Assembly (NCBI RefSeq): GCF_000186865.1
Contig: NW_008705565.1
Coordinates: forward strand, 790,767 to 854,766
From: Aureococcus anophagefferens
Taxonomy: Eukaryota; Sar; Pelagophyceae; Pelagomonadales; Pelagomonadaceae
DNA: 64,000 bases
Direction: 5' to 3'
A model generated the notes under the pieces. That model saw nothing but the letters and a program-made list of their open reading frames with translations, did no database searches and was not told where the DNA came from. Below are positions 46,633-55,900 of the stretch, piece after piece (positions within the stretch are counted from its first letter, which is position 1; every line of letters begins with the position of its first letter). The position numbers and the translations under genes are program-made.

Positions 46633-48323
46633 CTACTGATGAGCCCCGTCGCGAGCTCGTCGGGCCGCAACAGGCGGACCGTGTTGTCGTCGTCCGTGGG
46701 CACGTAGGTCAGCGCGCCGACGGCGAGCTTCACCTGGTAGGCCGCCCACTTCTCCGGCGGCCAGTCGCGCTCGCGGTACCAGCAGCGGACGATCTCGCCG
46801 GGCGTGTCGCCCGTCGGCGTGCGCGCGGCGACGCGGTCGCCGACCCTGAAGCGGAGCTTCGGCATGCGCGGCCGGAGCAAACTGGGGTCGTCCGCGTCGA
46901 CGACGACGGAGTCGCCGCTCGGGACGAGGACGACGACGTAGGGCACGGCCGCGTCCGCGGGCGGCCGGTCGCCGTAGCGCGCGAGGACCTGGGCCGGCGT
47001 GAGCTCGTACCAGACGCGCGCGACGACGCCGTCCGCGTAGGCGCCGGACACGTAGGCCTCGACGTCGTCGCCGGGCGCGAAGCGCAGCCGCGGCCGCGGC
47101 GGCTTCGGCGGCTTCGGCGGTTCCGGCTCCGGCTTCGGCGACGGCGGCGGCGGCGGCGCGTCCTCGGGCCTCCGGCGCCACCGGCCGCGGACGAGCGTCT
47201 CCAGGAGCCGCCGGTCGTCGACGGCGTCGAGGCCGAGGTTCGCCGCGACGCGTCGGAGCTCGCCCATGTCCAAATTCTTGATCCAGAGCTCGTCGGGGTC
47301 GGCTTCGTAGTCGCCGAGCGTCCAGGGCCTCCCGTCGATCGCGTCGACGGCGACGGGGTCGACGCCGGGCCGCGCGAGGCGTAGGTTCGCGGGCTTCGCG
47401 CGGATCGTCGCGCCGCCGACGCGGACGGCGAAGCGGCCGTCGAGGAGGTCGCCGACGACGGCGCCCGCGCGGTCGTTGTAGCGGGCCGCGGCGACGAGGC
47501 CCGCGACGACGACGGCGTCGCCGACTTTTAGGCCTCGTCTTTCCAGAACCGCGGCGACCGTCGCGTGGCCGCAGTGGGCCGCGACGTCGCCCGGCGTGCG
47601 GCCGTCGGCGTCCGTCCGGTCGACGGCCGCGGCCGCGGCGCGGCTCGACCGCAGGAGCACCTCCGCGCACTTGCGCCGCTTCTGCCACGCGCAGCAGTGG
47701 AGCGGCGTGACGCCGAGCGCCGACGGCGGCGGGTTGGGATCGAGGCCGTGGTCCCGCAGCAGCAGCCCCAGCAGCCCGACGCGGCCCCGGAGGCAGAGCG
47801 CGTGCGTCGCCGTGAGGCCCGTCGTTTCCGACCAGGGGTCCGCCTTCGAGGGCGCGTGCGGCGTCGCCGGGGCGTTGACGTCGGCGACGTGGCGCGCGCG
47901 CTTGTCCAGGAGCGCGCGCAACGCTTCGCCGTGGCCGAGCTCGACGGCGTAGTGCAGGGGCTGCCAGCCGAGCGCGTCGCGCCGCGACAGGCAGCAGGGC
48001 GCGGCGTCGACGAGCGTCCGCGCCGCGCCGTTGCAGTTGCTGGAAACCGCGTGGTTCAGCGCCGTGGAGAGCTGGTCGTCGACGAGCGTCGCGTCGGCGC
48101 CGGCGGCGAGCAGCACCTCGAGGATGGCGACGACGTCCTCGTCGCAGGGCGTGACCATGAGGGCCCAACTGAAGGCGATGCACGACAGCATGAGCGCCGT
48201 GAAATTCCCGGGCTGGATTCTCGCGTCGACGTCGCAGGTCTCCACGAGCTCCTCGACGAGGTCGACGTCGAAGGACGCGCACGCCTGGTGCAACGCCGTG
48301 CCCGACGCCCAGTCGATCTCCAT
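46629..48323 (-). CDS. Ankyrin-repeat protein with Tudor/SH3-like C-terminal region
   Basis: 564 residues, intronless. Residues 1-265 hold about seven ankyrin repeats (SGTALHQACASFDVDLVEEL; GWQPLHYAVELGHGEALRAL; GVTPLHCCAWQKRRKCAEVL; DGRTPGDVAAHCGHATV). The rest carries three small barrel-like segments that each open GD.V or GDDVEAYVSG, e.g. LKVGDAVVVAG, LRFAPGDDVEAYV and LRFRVGDRVAAR, separated by a Pro/Lys-rich linker. These resemble Tudor/SH3-type modules. It is likely a protein-protein adaptor; partner unknown. It is convergent with the transporter, the two stop codons sharing bases. Confidence 0.85.
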   Translation of the reverse strand: MEIDWASGTALHQACASFDVDLVEELVETCDVDARIQPGNFTALMLSCIAFSWALMVTPCDEDVVAILEVLLAAGADATLVDDQLSTALNHAVSSNCNGAARTLVDAAPCCLSRRDALGWQPLHYAVELGHGEALRALLDKRARHVADVNAPATPHAPSKADPWSETTGLTATHALCLRGRVGLLGLLLRDHGLDPNPPPSALGVTPLHCCAWQKRRKCAEVLLRSSRAAAAAVDRTDADGRTPGDVAAHCGHATVAAVLERRGLKVGDAVVVAGLVAAARYNDRAGAVVGDLLDGRFAVRVGGATIRAKPANLRLARPGVDPVAVDAIDGRPWTLGDYEADPDELWIKNLDMGELRRVAANLGLDAVDDRRLLETLVRGRWRRRPEDAPPPPPSPKPEPEPPKPPKPPRPRLRFAPGDDVEAYVSGAYADGVVARVWYELTPAQVLARYGDRPPADAAVPYVVVLVPSGDSVVVDADDPSLLRPRMPKLRFRVGDRVAARTPTGDTPGEIVRCWYRERDWPPEKWAAYQVKLAVGALTYVPTDDDNTVRLLRPDELATGLISS

Positions 48324-48419
48324 CGTGTAGGAATCGTGCGCAACTGCTTCATTTACTTCTTCAATATGAACTCAACCAAGACAAGAGGGCGCCTACGATC
48401 GATGTTACGTAAATTCCAC

Positions 48420-49823
48420 CTAGCCCATGTTGCGGAAGTTCTTCGGGAGGTTGAGCTTCGTGGACTCGCGCGTCTTGATCTCGACGCCCGGCCGCGGCCG
48501 GTTGCGGTAGATCCAGTCCTGGTAGGCCTTCCAGCCGCCGTGGTTGACGACGGTCTTGATGAACTTGCCGCACTCGTTCTGGTTCTCCTTGCGGCCGAGC
48601 TCCTCGTCCTCGAGCGGGAACTCGGACAGGTCCGCGCCGTAGGCCACCAAGGTGTGGACGACCTCGACGTGGTTGTGCTGGCACGCGATATAGAGCGGGC
48701 TCTGCTTCTTGTTGAAGGAGCGCGTCGCGCCGTTGATGCAGGCCTTGCGCTCGACGAGTAAAGCGAGGGCCTTGGCGTGGCCCTGCGTCGCCGCGAGGAA
48801 GAGGGGCGTGCGGCCGCGGTAGTTCAGCTTGTCGACCGCGTGGCCCGCGTCGAGCAACGCCTCGCACGCGTCGCGGTGGCCGTAGAACGCGGCGATGTGC
48901 AGCGGCGCGCCGACGAGGCGCGCGACGTCCGTCCACAGATCCTCGTCGACGGGCGGGTCGAGCTCGGCGAGGACCCGCACGACCTTGTCCGCGCCTTTAA
49001 AGCACGCGAGTTGGAGGGCCGTCATGCCCGTCGCGCCCTCGGCCCGCAAATCCGCGCCGAGCTCGTGGAGCACGCGCACGGTCGACGCGTGGCCGAGGGC
49101 GACGGCGGCCTGGAGCGCCTTCGTGACGGCGTCGGGCCAGAGCCGCGACCCGCGGCCGCGGCGGCCCGCGGCCTTCCAGACGCGTCTCAAGGCGCCCTTG
49201 TCGCCGTTGAGGCACGCGTCGAGGAGCGCCTCCGCGGCCTCCTCGGGGCTCAGCCCCCCGGGCAGGTCGTCCTCCTCGACGAGCTCGGCGGACACGAGCA
49301 CATCGTCGACCGCGGCGGCCTTCTTGTGCGTGTTTTTTTCGGGTTCCGCCGGCGCGGCCGCGACCGCGGCGTCCCCGGGCGGCGGCGGCGGCCGCGACGC
49401 CTGGTGCGGGTCCACGTGGTAGCCGAGGCGGCCGCCGGCGCGGCCGAAGTAGTAGCCCGGCTTCGGCCCGCCGTAGGCCGCGGCCTCGACGAAGCCGTCG
49501 TCCGCGGCCTCGAACGCGGCGACGGGCTCGAGCGCGTCCGCGGCGGCCTCCTCGGCCTCCTTCGTCCCGCGCTTCAGGGTCGTCACGTCCTCGACGAGCA
49601 GGCCCGCCGGGTCCTCGTCGTCGTCCTTGTTCTCCTTGTCGAGGCCGTAGCCCCCCTCGACGGCGCCGGGGAGCATGCGGCTGATCTCTTCCGCCTTGGG
49701 CGTCAGGGGCATCGCCGCCTGGAAGCATCGCTTGCAGCGCCGGCCCGCGCCCAGGCGCCACTGGACGCTCGTGTAGCCGCCGAGCTCCTTGACGACGCCG
49801 CAGGACCCGCACTCCTTGCCCAT
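48420..49823 (-). CDS. Ankyrin-repeat protein with N-terminal zinc-knuckle
   Basis: 467 residues. The first 35 residues hold CGSCGVV and RRCKRC, a C-x2-C...C-x2-C zinc site around YTSVQWRLGAG, reminiscent of Stc1-like ribbons. An acidic, disordered middle (about 40-190) follows. From about 195 to 400 come five to six ankyrin repeats (VTKALQAAVALGHASTV; GMTALQLACFKGADKVV; GAPLHIAAFYGHRDACEALL; GRTPLFLAATQGHAKALALL; QSPLYIACQHNHVEVVHTLV). The C-terminus is helical and basic. It is adjacent and co-oriented with the previous ankyrin gene, perhaps an ancient tandem pair, but the sequences are not close. Confidence 0.85.
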   Translation of the reverse strand: MGKECGSCGVVKELGGYTSVQWRLGAGRRCKRCFQAAMPLTPKAEEISRMLPGAVEGGYGLDKENKDDDEDPAGLLVEDVTTLKRGTKEAEEAAADALEPVAAFEAADDGFVEAAAYGGPKPGYYFGRAGGRLGYHVDPHQASRPPPPPGDAAVAAAPAEPEKNTHKKAAAVDDVLVSAELVEEDDLPGGLSPEEAAEALLDACLNGDKGALRRVWKAAGRRGRGSRLWPDAVTKALQAAVALGHASTVRVLHELGADLRAEGATGMTALQLACFKGADKVVRVLAELDPPVDEDLWTDVARLVGAPLHIAAFYGHRDACEALLDAGHAVDKLNYRGRTPLFLAATQGHAKALALLVERKACINGATRSFNKKQSPLYIACQHNHVEVVHTLVAYGADLSEFPLEDEELGRKENQNECGKFIKTVVNHGGWKAYQDWIYRNRPRPGVEIKTRESTKLNLPKNFRNMG

Positions 49824-49985
49824 CGTGCCAACGCAAAGACGACTTTCTCAGTGGCCACAGCACGAGAGAGGCCGGGCTGCTTGTGCACGTTGACATTCAA
49901 CACGTAGTCAACATTAGCCCGATCAGCTCGCCGGCGCTCACCGCACGAGACGCGCCCCAGCGGCCGCCGCTCGACGACCACGACG

Positions 49986-50747
49986 ATGGCCGAGGACGAG
50001 GTCGAGAAGGTGCGCCTGGAAGGCAACGCGGCCTTCAAGGCCGGGAACTTCGCCGAGGCGCTCGAGAAGTACAGCGCGGCCATCGCGCTCGCTCCCGAGA
50101 ACCACCTGCTCTACTCGAACCGGAGCCTCGCGCACCACAGCGCCGGCGACTTCGAGGCGGCGAAGAAAGACGCGGAGAAGGCGCTGGAGCTCTCGCCCGA
50201 GTTCATCAAGGGCTTCCACCGCCTCGCGAACGCGCTCCTCGGCCTGAAGCAGTACGACGACGCGGAGCTCACCATAAAATCGGGCCTCGCCAAGGACGGC
50301 GACAACCCGGAGCTCAAGAAGCTCATGCGCGTCGTCAAGGGCAAGCGCGACAAGGACCGCCGCGCGGCGCTCGCGCCCGCCGGCGGCCGCGCGCCCCCCG
50401 ACGAGGCTGCGCGCGCCGAGGCGCAGGCGCTGAGCGAGAGTCTGCAGAAGAACGGCCGCGAGCTCCAGGAGACGCAGGCGCGGCTCGGCGCGGTCAAGCG
50501 CGAGATCCAGCGCACGCAGATCACCTGCAACGAGATCGGCGCGCTGCCGGCGGACGCCGAGGTCTACCGCTCCGTCGGCAAGATGTTCGTCATGAGCGAC
50601 AAGCCGGGCGTCGAGGCCCTCCTCGACGGCCAGCTCAAGCGCGGCGAGGAGCGCGCGTCCCAGCTCGCGGCGCGCGGCCAGTTCCTCGACCGCCGCGTCA
50701 AGGAGCAGCAGAGCGAGTTCCAGCAGCTCCTCAAGACCGCCGCCTAG
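49986..50747 (+). CDS. TPR-prefoldin (subunit 1-like) fusion protein
   Basis: 253 residues. Residues 1-105 are three TPR motifs (RLEGNAAFKAGNFAEALEKY; LLYSNRSLAHHSAGDFEAA; KGFHRLANALLGLKQYDDA). Residues about 140-250 are a long-helix/beta-hairpin/long-helix unit whose hairpin AEVYRSVGKMFVMSDKPGV matches prefoldin subunit 1 (usual motif VG.MF). Prefoldin holds nascent actin and tubulin for the CCT chaperonin; TPRs usually grip Hsp70/Hsp90 tails. A fusion would couple the two, which is an inference. It is the only prefoldin-like gene in the window and is intronless. Confidence 0.85.
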   Translation: MAEDEVEKVRLEGNAAFKAGNFAEALEKYSAAIALAPENHLLYSNRSLAHHSAGDFEAAKKDAEKALELSPEFIKGFHRLANALLGLKQYDDAELTIKSGLAKDGDNPELKKLMRVVKGKRDKDRRAALAPAGGRAPPDEAARAEAQALSESLQKNGRELQETQARLGAVKREIQRTQITCNEIGALPADAEVYRSVGKMFVMSDKPGVEALLDGQLKRGEERASQLAARGQFLDRRVKEQQSEFQQLLKTAA

Positions 50748-50798
50748 GCGTCTTCGCCGTCGTATTAACGGGCCTTCGACCTCTTAGACTTTCGCGAG

Positions 50799-52565
50799 CT
50801 AGGACTCGGGTTCAGCTTCGGCGGCGGCCGTGAGCTCGACGTCCTGCAGGGCCGAGTAGGTCGCGGGCTGGACGCCGTGCTTCGTCAGCGGCGCGTCCGG
50901 CAGCGGCAGGTTGGCGAGGAGGTGGGAGCTCGAGTGGACTGATGACATGCAGCAGATGGCGACCTTGGGCGCGACGACGTAGTCGAAGCGCGTCGACAGC
51001 GCCATGCGCGCGTGCGCGTGCAAACTCGGCAGCACGAACAGGAGCAGGTCCGCGAAGGGGAAGAAGACGAAGGCCGCGACGCGCGCGCCGCGGAAGGCCG
51101 CGAGCCCGCGCGCGCGGGGCCCGCCGCAGCCCGCGTCGCGCGCGAGGACGTCGCGGTAGGCGTGGTCGAGGACGTTGAGCATGAAGAAGTTGACGACGAA
51201 GAAGCCCGCCCAGAGCTTGAAGCGCCAGCCCGTCGCCCAGTCCTTGACGAGCCAGGGCGCCGCGGCGAGCACGATCCACATCAAAGGGTAGAGCAGGTGG
51301 TGCTCCGTCGCCGCGAGCGACACGGCGAGCTGGCGGTGCGGCGGCGCGTCGCCCGTCCGCGCGGCGATGAAGCCGAGGTCGATGGCGCCCCACTGCCAGC
51401 GCTTCGCCTGCTGGTAGCACGCCGCCACCGTGCGCGGGCCCGTGCGGTCCGTGACGCACTCGCAGCCCACGGGGAAGAAGAGCGGCTCGACGCGGATCTC
51501 GCCCGCCGTCGCGTAGAAGCACCGGAGGAACATGTGCCAGTCCTCGGGGATGACCGCCGGGTCCCAGTAGCGCGCCTCGACGGCGAGGTCCAACGCCACG
51601 CTGTAGACGGCGAAGGGCAGCTTGTAGTGGAGCGGGTTCGCCATCTGGCCGAGGAAGCCCACGGAGAGCAGCGCGTACCTTACGCCGCAGACCAGCGGCA
51701 CGTCGTCGCAGTTCGGGTAGAACTGGGTGCAGGCCTGCCAGAACGTGCGCCGCCGCGCCAGGGCGTCGCGCTTCACGTAGGCGCAACTCAGCGCCGCGAA
51801 GTAGCGCGCGTGGAAGTACGTGTCCGCGTCGCAGACGGTGACGACGACGCGGTCGGACCGCGCGCCGAGCTCGTCGCAGAGGCGCCGCTTCGCGCAGCGC
51901 ACGGCCCAGTTCTCGTTGGACGACTTGCCCGCGACCTCGCCGGGCTTAAGCTCGTGGAGCGTGCAGTAGAGCGCGCGGAAGCAGCCGCCGAACTCGCCGA
52001 CGACGGCCGCGGCCGTCGCGCGCGCGGTCGCGTCCCGCTCCTCCATGGCCAGGACCACGACCAGCGCCTCCTTGGCGTCGGCCTGGGCCGCGAGCGTCGC
52101 GACCGTGCGCCGGAGCGTGCCCGGGTCCTCCTTGTAGTTGGGGATCGCGACGACGTGGATCACGTCCTCGTACCTCAGCTCCGCGCCCGCGTCGCCGGCG
52201 TCGCGCTGCGCCGCCACGTAGGCGTCGGCCTCCTCGCGCCAGTGCGTCGCGGGCTTGGCGTCGTTGCCGCGCAGCAGGCGCAACCCCCGGAAGCCGCACG
52301 TGCCCGTGACGACGTACTTGCCGAAGGAATAGACGAGCCAGCACTCGATGACGGCCTTGAGGAGCGCCTGTTTGTCGTCCGTGGCGCGCAGCGCCGCCCA
52401 GCCGACGACGCTCAGCCAGAAGACGCTGTGCAGCAGCGGGTAGCGCGCGAGGACGAGGATGGTGCACTTGCGCCAGGCGCTCAGCTCGCCGACCTTGACG
52501 GGGTCCGCCTCGTAGAGGACGTGGTCCTCGAGCTCCTCCTCCGTGAGCGTCTTGCCCACGCGCAT
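50799..52565 (-). CDS. Membrane GT2 glycosyltransferase (cellulose/chitin-synthase-like)
   Basis: 588 residues from the ATG at 52565; the frame is open further upstream but only with TTG. Two membrane helices near residues 40-95 precede the catalytic domain with HVVAIPNYKEDPGTLRRTV, VVVTVCDADTYFHARYF (metal-binding DAD), VIPEDWHMFLRC and the QQAKRWQWG acceptor motif (QxxRW type). C-terminal helices lie at about 410-520. This is the layout of processive family-2 synthases, but without the cellulose-synthase plant-specific region. Product unknown; a beta-glucan or wall polysaccharide is likely. Confidence 0.87.
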   Translation of the reverse strand: MRVGKTLTEEELEDHVLYEADPVKVGELSAWRKCTILVLARYPLLHSVFWLSVVGWAALRATDDKQALLKAVIECWLVYSFGKYVVTGTCGFRGLRLLRGNDAKPATHWREEADAYVAAQRDAGDAGAELRYEDVIHVVAIPNYKEDPGTLRRTVATLAAQADAKEALVVVLAMEERDATARATAAAVVGEFGGCFRALYCTLHELKPGEVAGKSSNENWAVRCAKRRLCDELGARSDRVVVTVCDADTYFHARYFAALSCAYVKRDALARRRTFWQACTQFYPNCDDVPLVCGVRYALLSVGFLGQMANPLHYKLPFAVYSVALDLAVEARYWDPAVIPEDWHMFLRCFYATAGEIRVEPLFFPVGCECVTDRTGPRTVAACYQQAKRWQWGAIDLGFIAARTGDAPPHRQLAVSLAATEHHLLYPLMWIVLAAAPWLVKDWATGWRFKLWAGFFVVNFFMLNVLDHAYRDVLARDAGCGGPRARGLAAFRGARVAAFVFFPFADLLLFVLPSLHAHARMALSTRFDYVVAPKVAICCMSSVHSSSHLLANLPLPDAPLTKHGVQPATYSALQDVELTAAAEAEPES

Positions 52566-52951
52566 ATTTCGAGCTGCAGCGCGAGTGGAATGCCGACGGC
52601 TTGCAAGCCTAACAGCGCGAGGCCATGCGGTTCTCGATGACGCGCTCGAGCGGAGGCTTTGTTTTTGCGGGCAACAGCATCGACCCTCATTGAAGTGGTT
52701 CAAGCAAACGCGGAGGCCAACGTCGAGGCGACGTTGCTGGCACCTAATCAGTGACAATAGATTTCTTCTTCCCTGTCGAGCTCACCCGGCACTGCCCGGC
52801 ATTTGACTGCGCGCCTCATCGCCACCGCCGGTGTGCGGAACGAGGGGGGAACTGCAAGCAAGGACCTCGCGTCCACCATTCAGCAACGACAAGCAAGCGA
52901 GGCAGCCCCCAAAAAAGCCAGCCCCGCAGCTCTTGAAAAGGCAGCCCAGCG
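52566..52951. other. Divergent promoter region, 386 bp
   Basis: This lies between the GT2 gene and the giant surface-protein gene. GC is moderate. GTGACAATAGATTT near 52752 and a purine-rich run before the ATG at 52952 are the only notable parts. No gene is supported. Confidence 0.4.
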
Positions 52952-55900
52952 ATGCTGCTGCGCCTCGTCGCCGCGGCGACCCTCGTCGCCTGCGCGGTCG
53001 GCCAGGGCGCGGACATGCTCGACCTCTCGGACACGTCCGTGGCGCTCGCGGAGAAGACGCGCGAGGTCACGAGCGTGAGCCCCCAGTACGGCAGCTCGAA
53101 CGGCGGCACGCGGCTCCACGTCGGCGGCGCGGGCTTCGCGACGGAGTTCTACAGCGGGTCGAACACGGTCTACATCGGCACGGCCGCGGACGGCTGGGTC
53201 GAGTGCGACGTCATCGAGGGCGCCTGCACGGTGGACTGCGGCGGCGACAAGAAGGTCGTCTGCGACACGCAGCCGTGGCTCGCGGACGACTACAGCGGCT
53301 GGTTGGATATTTGGGTCGTCGTCGAGGACTCGATCTCGACCTACGACTTGGAGATGGCCAACGCCTTCTACTACCTGCCGTCGACGCACGCCGGCGTGCC
53401 CGCGGTGACGCGGACGGCGCCGCGGCACTTGGCCGCGGGCGACGTTTTGACGCTCCACGGCGCGAGCTTCGGCGAGTACGTCGCCGACTACCGGGCCATC
53501 TACGTCGGCGCGGGCCGGCCGCCCCAGGGGGGCAACGTCCAGAACGGCGGCACGGCCGTGCTGAGCACGCACGCGCTCTGCCGCGCGGACGACCTCAACA
53601 TGGCCGTCAACGACGAGACGGGCGCCGTCGACTCCTTCTCGCTGCCGGTCATGGTCGAGGACGCCGTCATCGGCCACAACTCGCCCGTCACGGAGGACAC
53701 GGTGAACTGCTACCTGGGCGACTTCGCCGCGGGCTCCTACAACGCGTCCGTCTTCTTCGACACGAACACGCGGGACGAGGTCGGCGGGCTCACGTGGAAC
53801 CTCGTGAAGAACCTCTCCAGGGACGCCTTCGGCGAGACCTACGCCGTCCAGTACTACCCCCACGTGCAGAGCGTGTCGCCGGCTCTGGGCTCGCTGGAAG
53901 GCGGCACGCTCGTGACCATCGCCGGCGGCGGGTTCTCCGACGACGCGTCGTTGGTGCACGTCGACGTCGCGGGCGCGCCCTGCGACGTCGTGTCCTCGAC
54001 GCTCGTCGAGGTCGTCTGCCGCACGGGCGATCTCTCCAAGGTCGACGCGGGCAGGCCCAAGGACTACCGCCTCGAGCTCCTGTCGCTGGAGGACGCCATC
54101 GGGGCGCCGGTCAGCGTTTCCGGCGCGACGTCGTGGACCGTCGACGACGAGGACGCCCAGGACAGCGCGGGCGCCTGGGGCACCGTCTCCCTGAGCTCCG
54201 CGGGCCGGGGCGCCTACGTCGAGGCGGCGGGCTGCGCGACGCCGCCGTGCACGCCGTCGTGGCTCGTGCTCGCGCCCGCGGCCGTGGACGTCGACGGCGC
54301 GTACGACGTCTCGCTCGTCGTCCCCGCGGCCGCGGGCGCGGGCGCGGGCTGCGCCAGCGGCGCCCCTCTAGCGTCGTCCGTGAGCGTCCTCGTGGCCGAC
54401 GCCGTGCGCGGCTACGTCCACCTCAACGTGTCGCTCGCGGCCGCGGCCGCGTCGACGCTGCGCCTCGGGCGCTTCTCCTTCGCGGCGGGCGCGTTCGACG
54501 GCAAGCGCGGGGCCGTCGTCGTCGACACGGTGGGCGCCGACGGCTGCGTCGCCGTCGACGGCGTCGCCGCGGCGCGCGTCGGCCCCCTCGCCGGCGGCAA
54601 CTGCAGCGACCCCCTCGCGGCGAACTACGATTCAACCGCGTCGAGGAACGCGACGCGCGACTGTCTCTACGTCGGCGGCCGCGGCCTGAGGCAGCGCGCG
54701 TGGTCCTTGATGGCGCCGGGCTACCGCGACGGCACCTGGTCCAAGGATTTGGACACGCTCAACGCCCACGACGCGGGCACGACGTGCCGCGCGCCGCGGA
54801 ACGCGTCCGCGCCGGACAAGAAGTGGAAGAACGAGAGCCGCTTCCACCGCCCCTGCGGCGACGACGCGTACTGCTGCCTCACGAACGACTACTGGGGCTG
54901 CGACGCGACCTGGGACCTGGCGGACGCCGACGGCTGGGTCGACGTACTGCGCCAGGACACGGAGATGGGCGCGCCCTTTGCGGACCAGCAGTGGCGCCGC
55001 GCCGCGCACGACCGCGAAGCCGCGAACTACGCCATATTGGACGAGCTCGAGTACATGCGCACGCTGGGCAGCGGCGGCATCGAGCTGAAACTCGAGTGGC
55101 CCGACACCGGGTTGGACTATATGCACTGGGCCCAGAGGATGAACCCGACGCAGTTCAACGCGCGGATCAAGGCCGAGCAGTACGACGAGGAGTTGGGCTA
55201 CGAGCAGGTCTACGTGCCCTACTTCGAGGACGACGCCTGGGGCGGCCTGGAGTACAACGGCGGCGAGGCGCTCTTGGATGGCGGTTTCAACGACGCCGCG
55301 GCCTACTTCGCCGTCGGGTCGACGTCGTCGGCCATCAAGACGACGACGGGCGACGACTGGGTCGAGGCGACGACGGCGACGCGCGCGCTGCTGCGCGCGA
55401 AGCCCGACTACCTCTACTTCGTGCCCAAGTGCGTCGAGTGCGAGGCCTGCTACGACGCCGACGGCTACCTCCGCGGGGACCAGACCATCGAGACCTACGT
55501 CAACGCGTCGTGCAAGTCGGGGCGGCCGTGCGCCGTGAACAACACGAGGACACGGACCGTCGCGGGCTGCCCGAGCCGGTGCAAGCACAAGCGCATCCGC
55601 GCCTTCGAGGCCGCGGCGGCCCACGAGGCGCTCGTGGTCGCGAACCGCTACGACGACGACTTCAACTGCACGGCGTCGGAGAACGTTTCGTGCGCGGGCT
55701 TCGACGCGACGAATTTTGGAGATATCGGACCCGCGCCGACCTACGGCCCCGGCGCGGGCGCCTTCGAAGGTTTTTTTGTTGCACCCGTGGCCGCGAACTA
55801 CACCTTCCTCGCGACCTGGGACTCCGCGCTCGAGGTGTCGCTGTCGGCGAGCGGCGACCCGCGGCGCCGCGAGGTCATTTTGGGCGGGCCTTTGGCGGAC

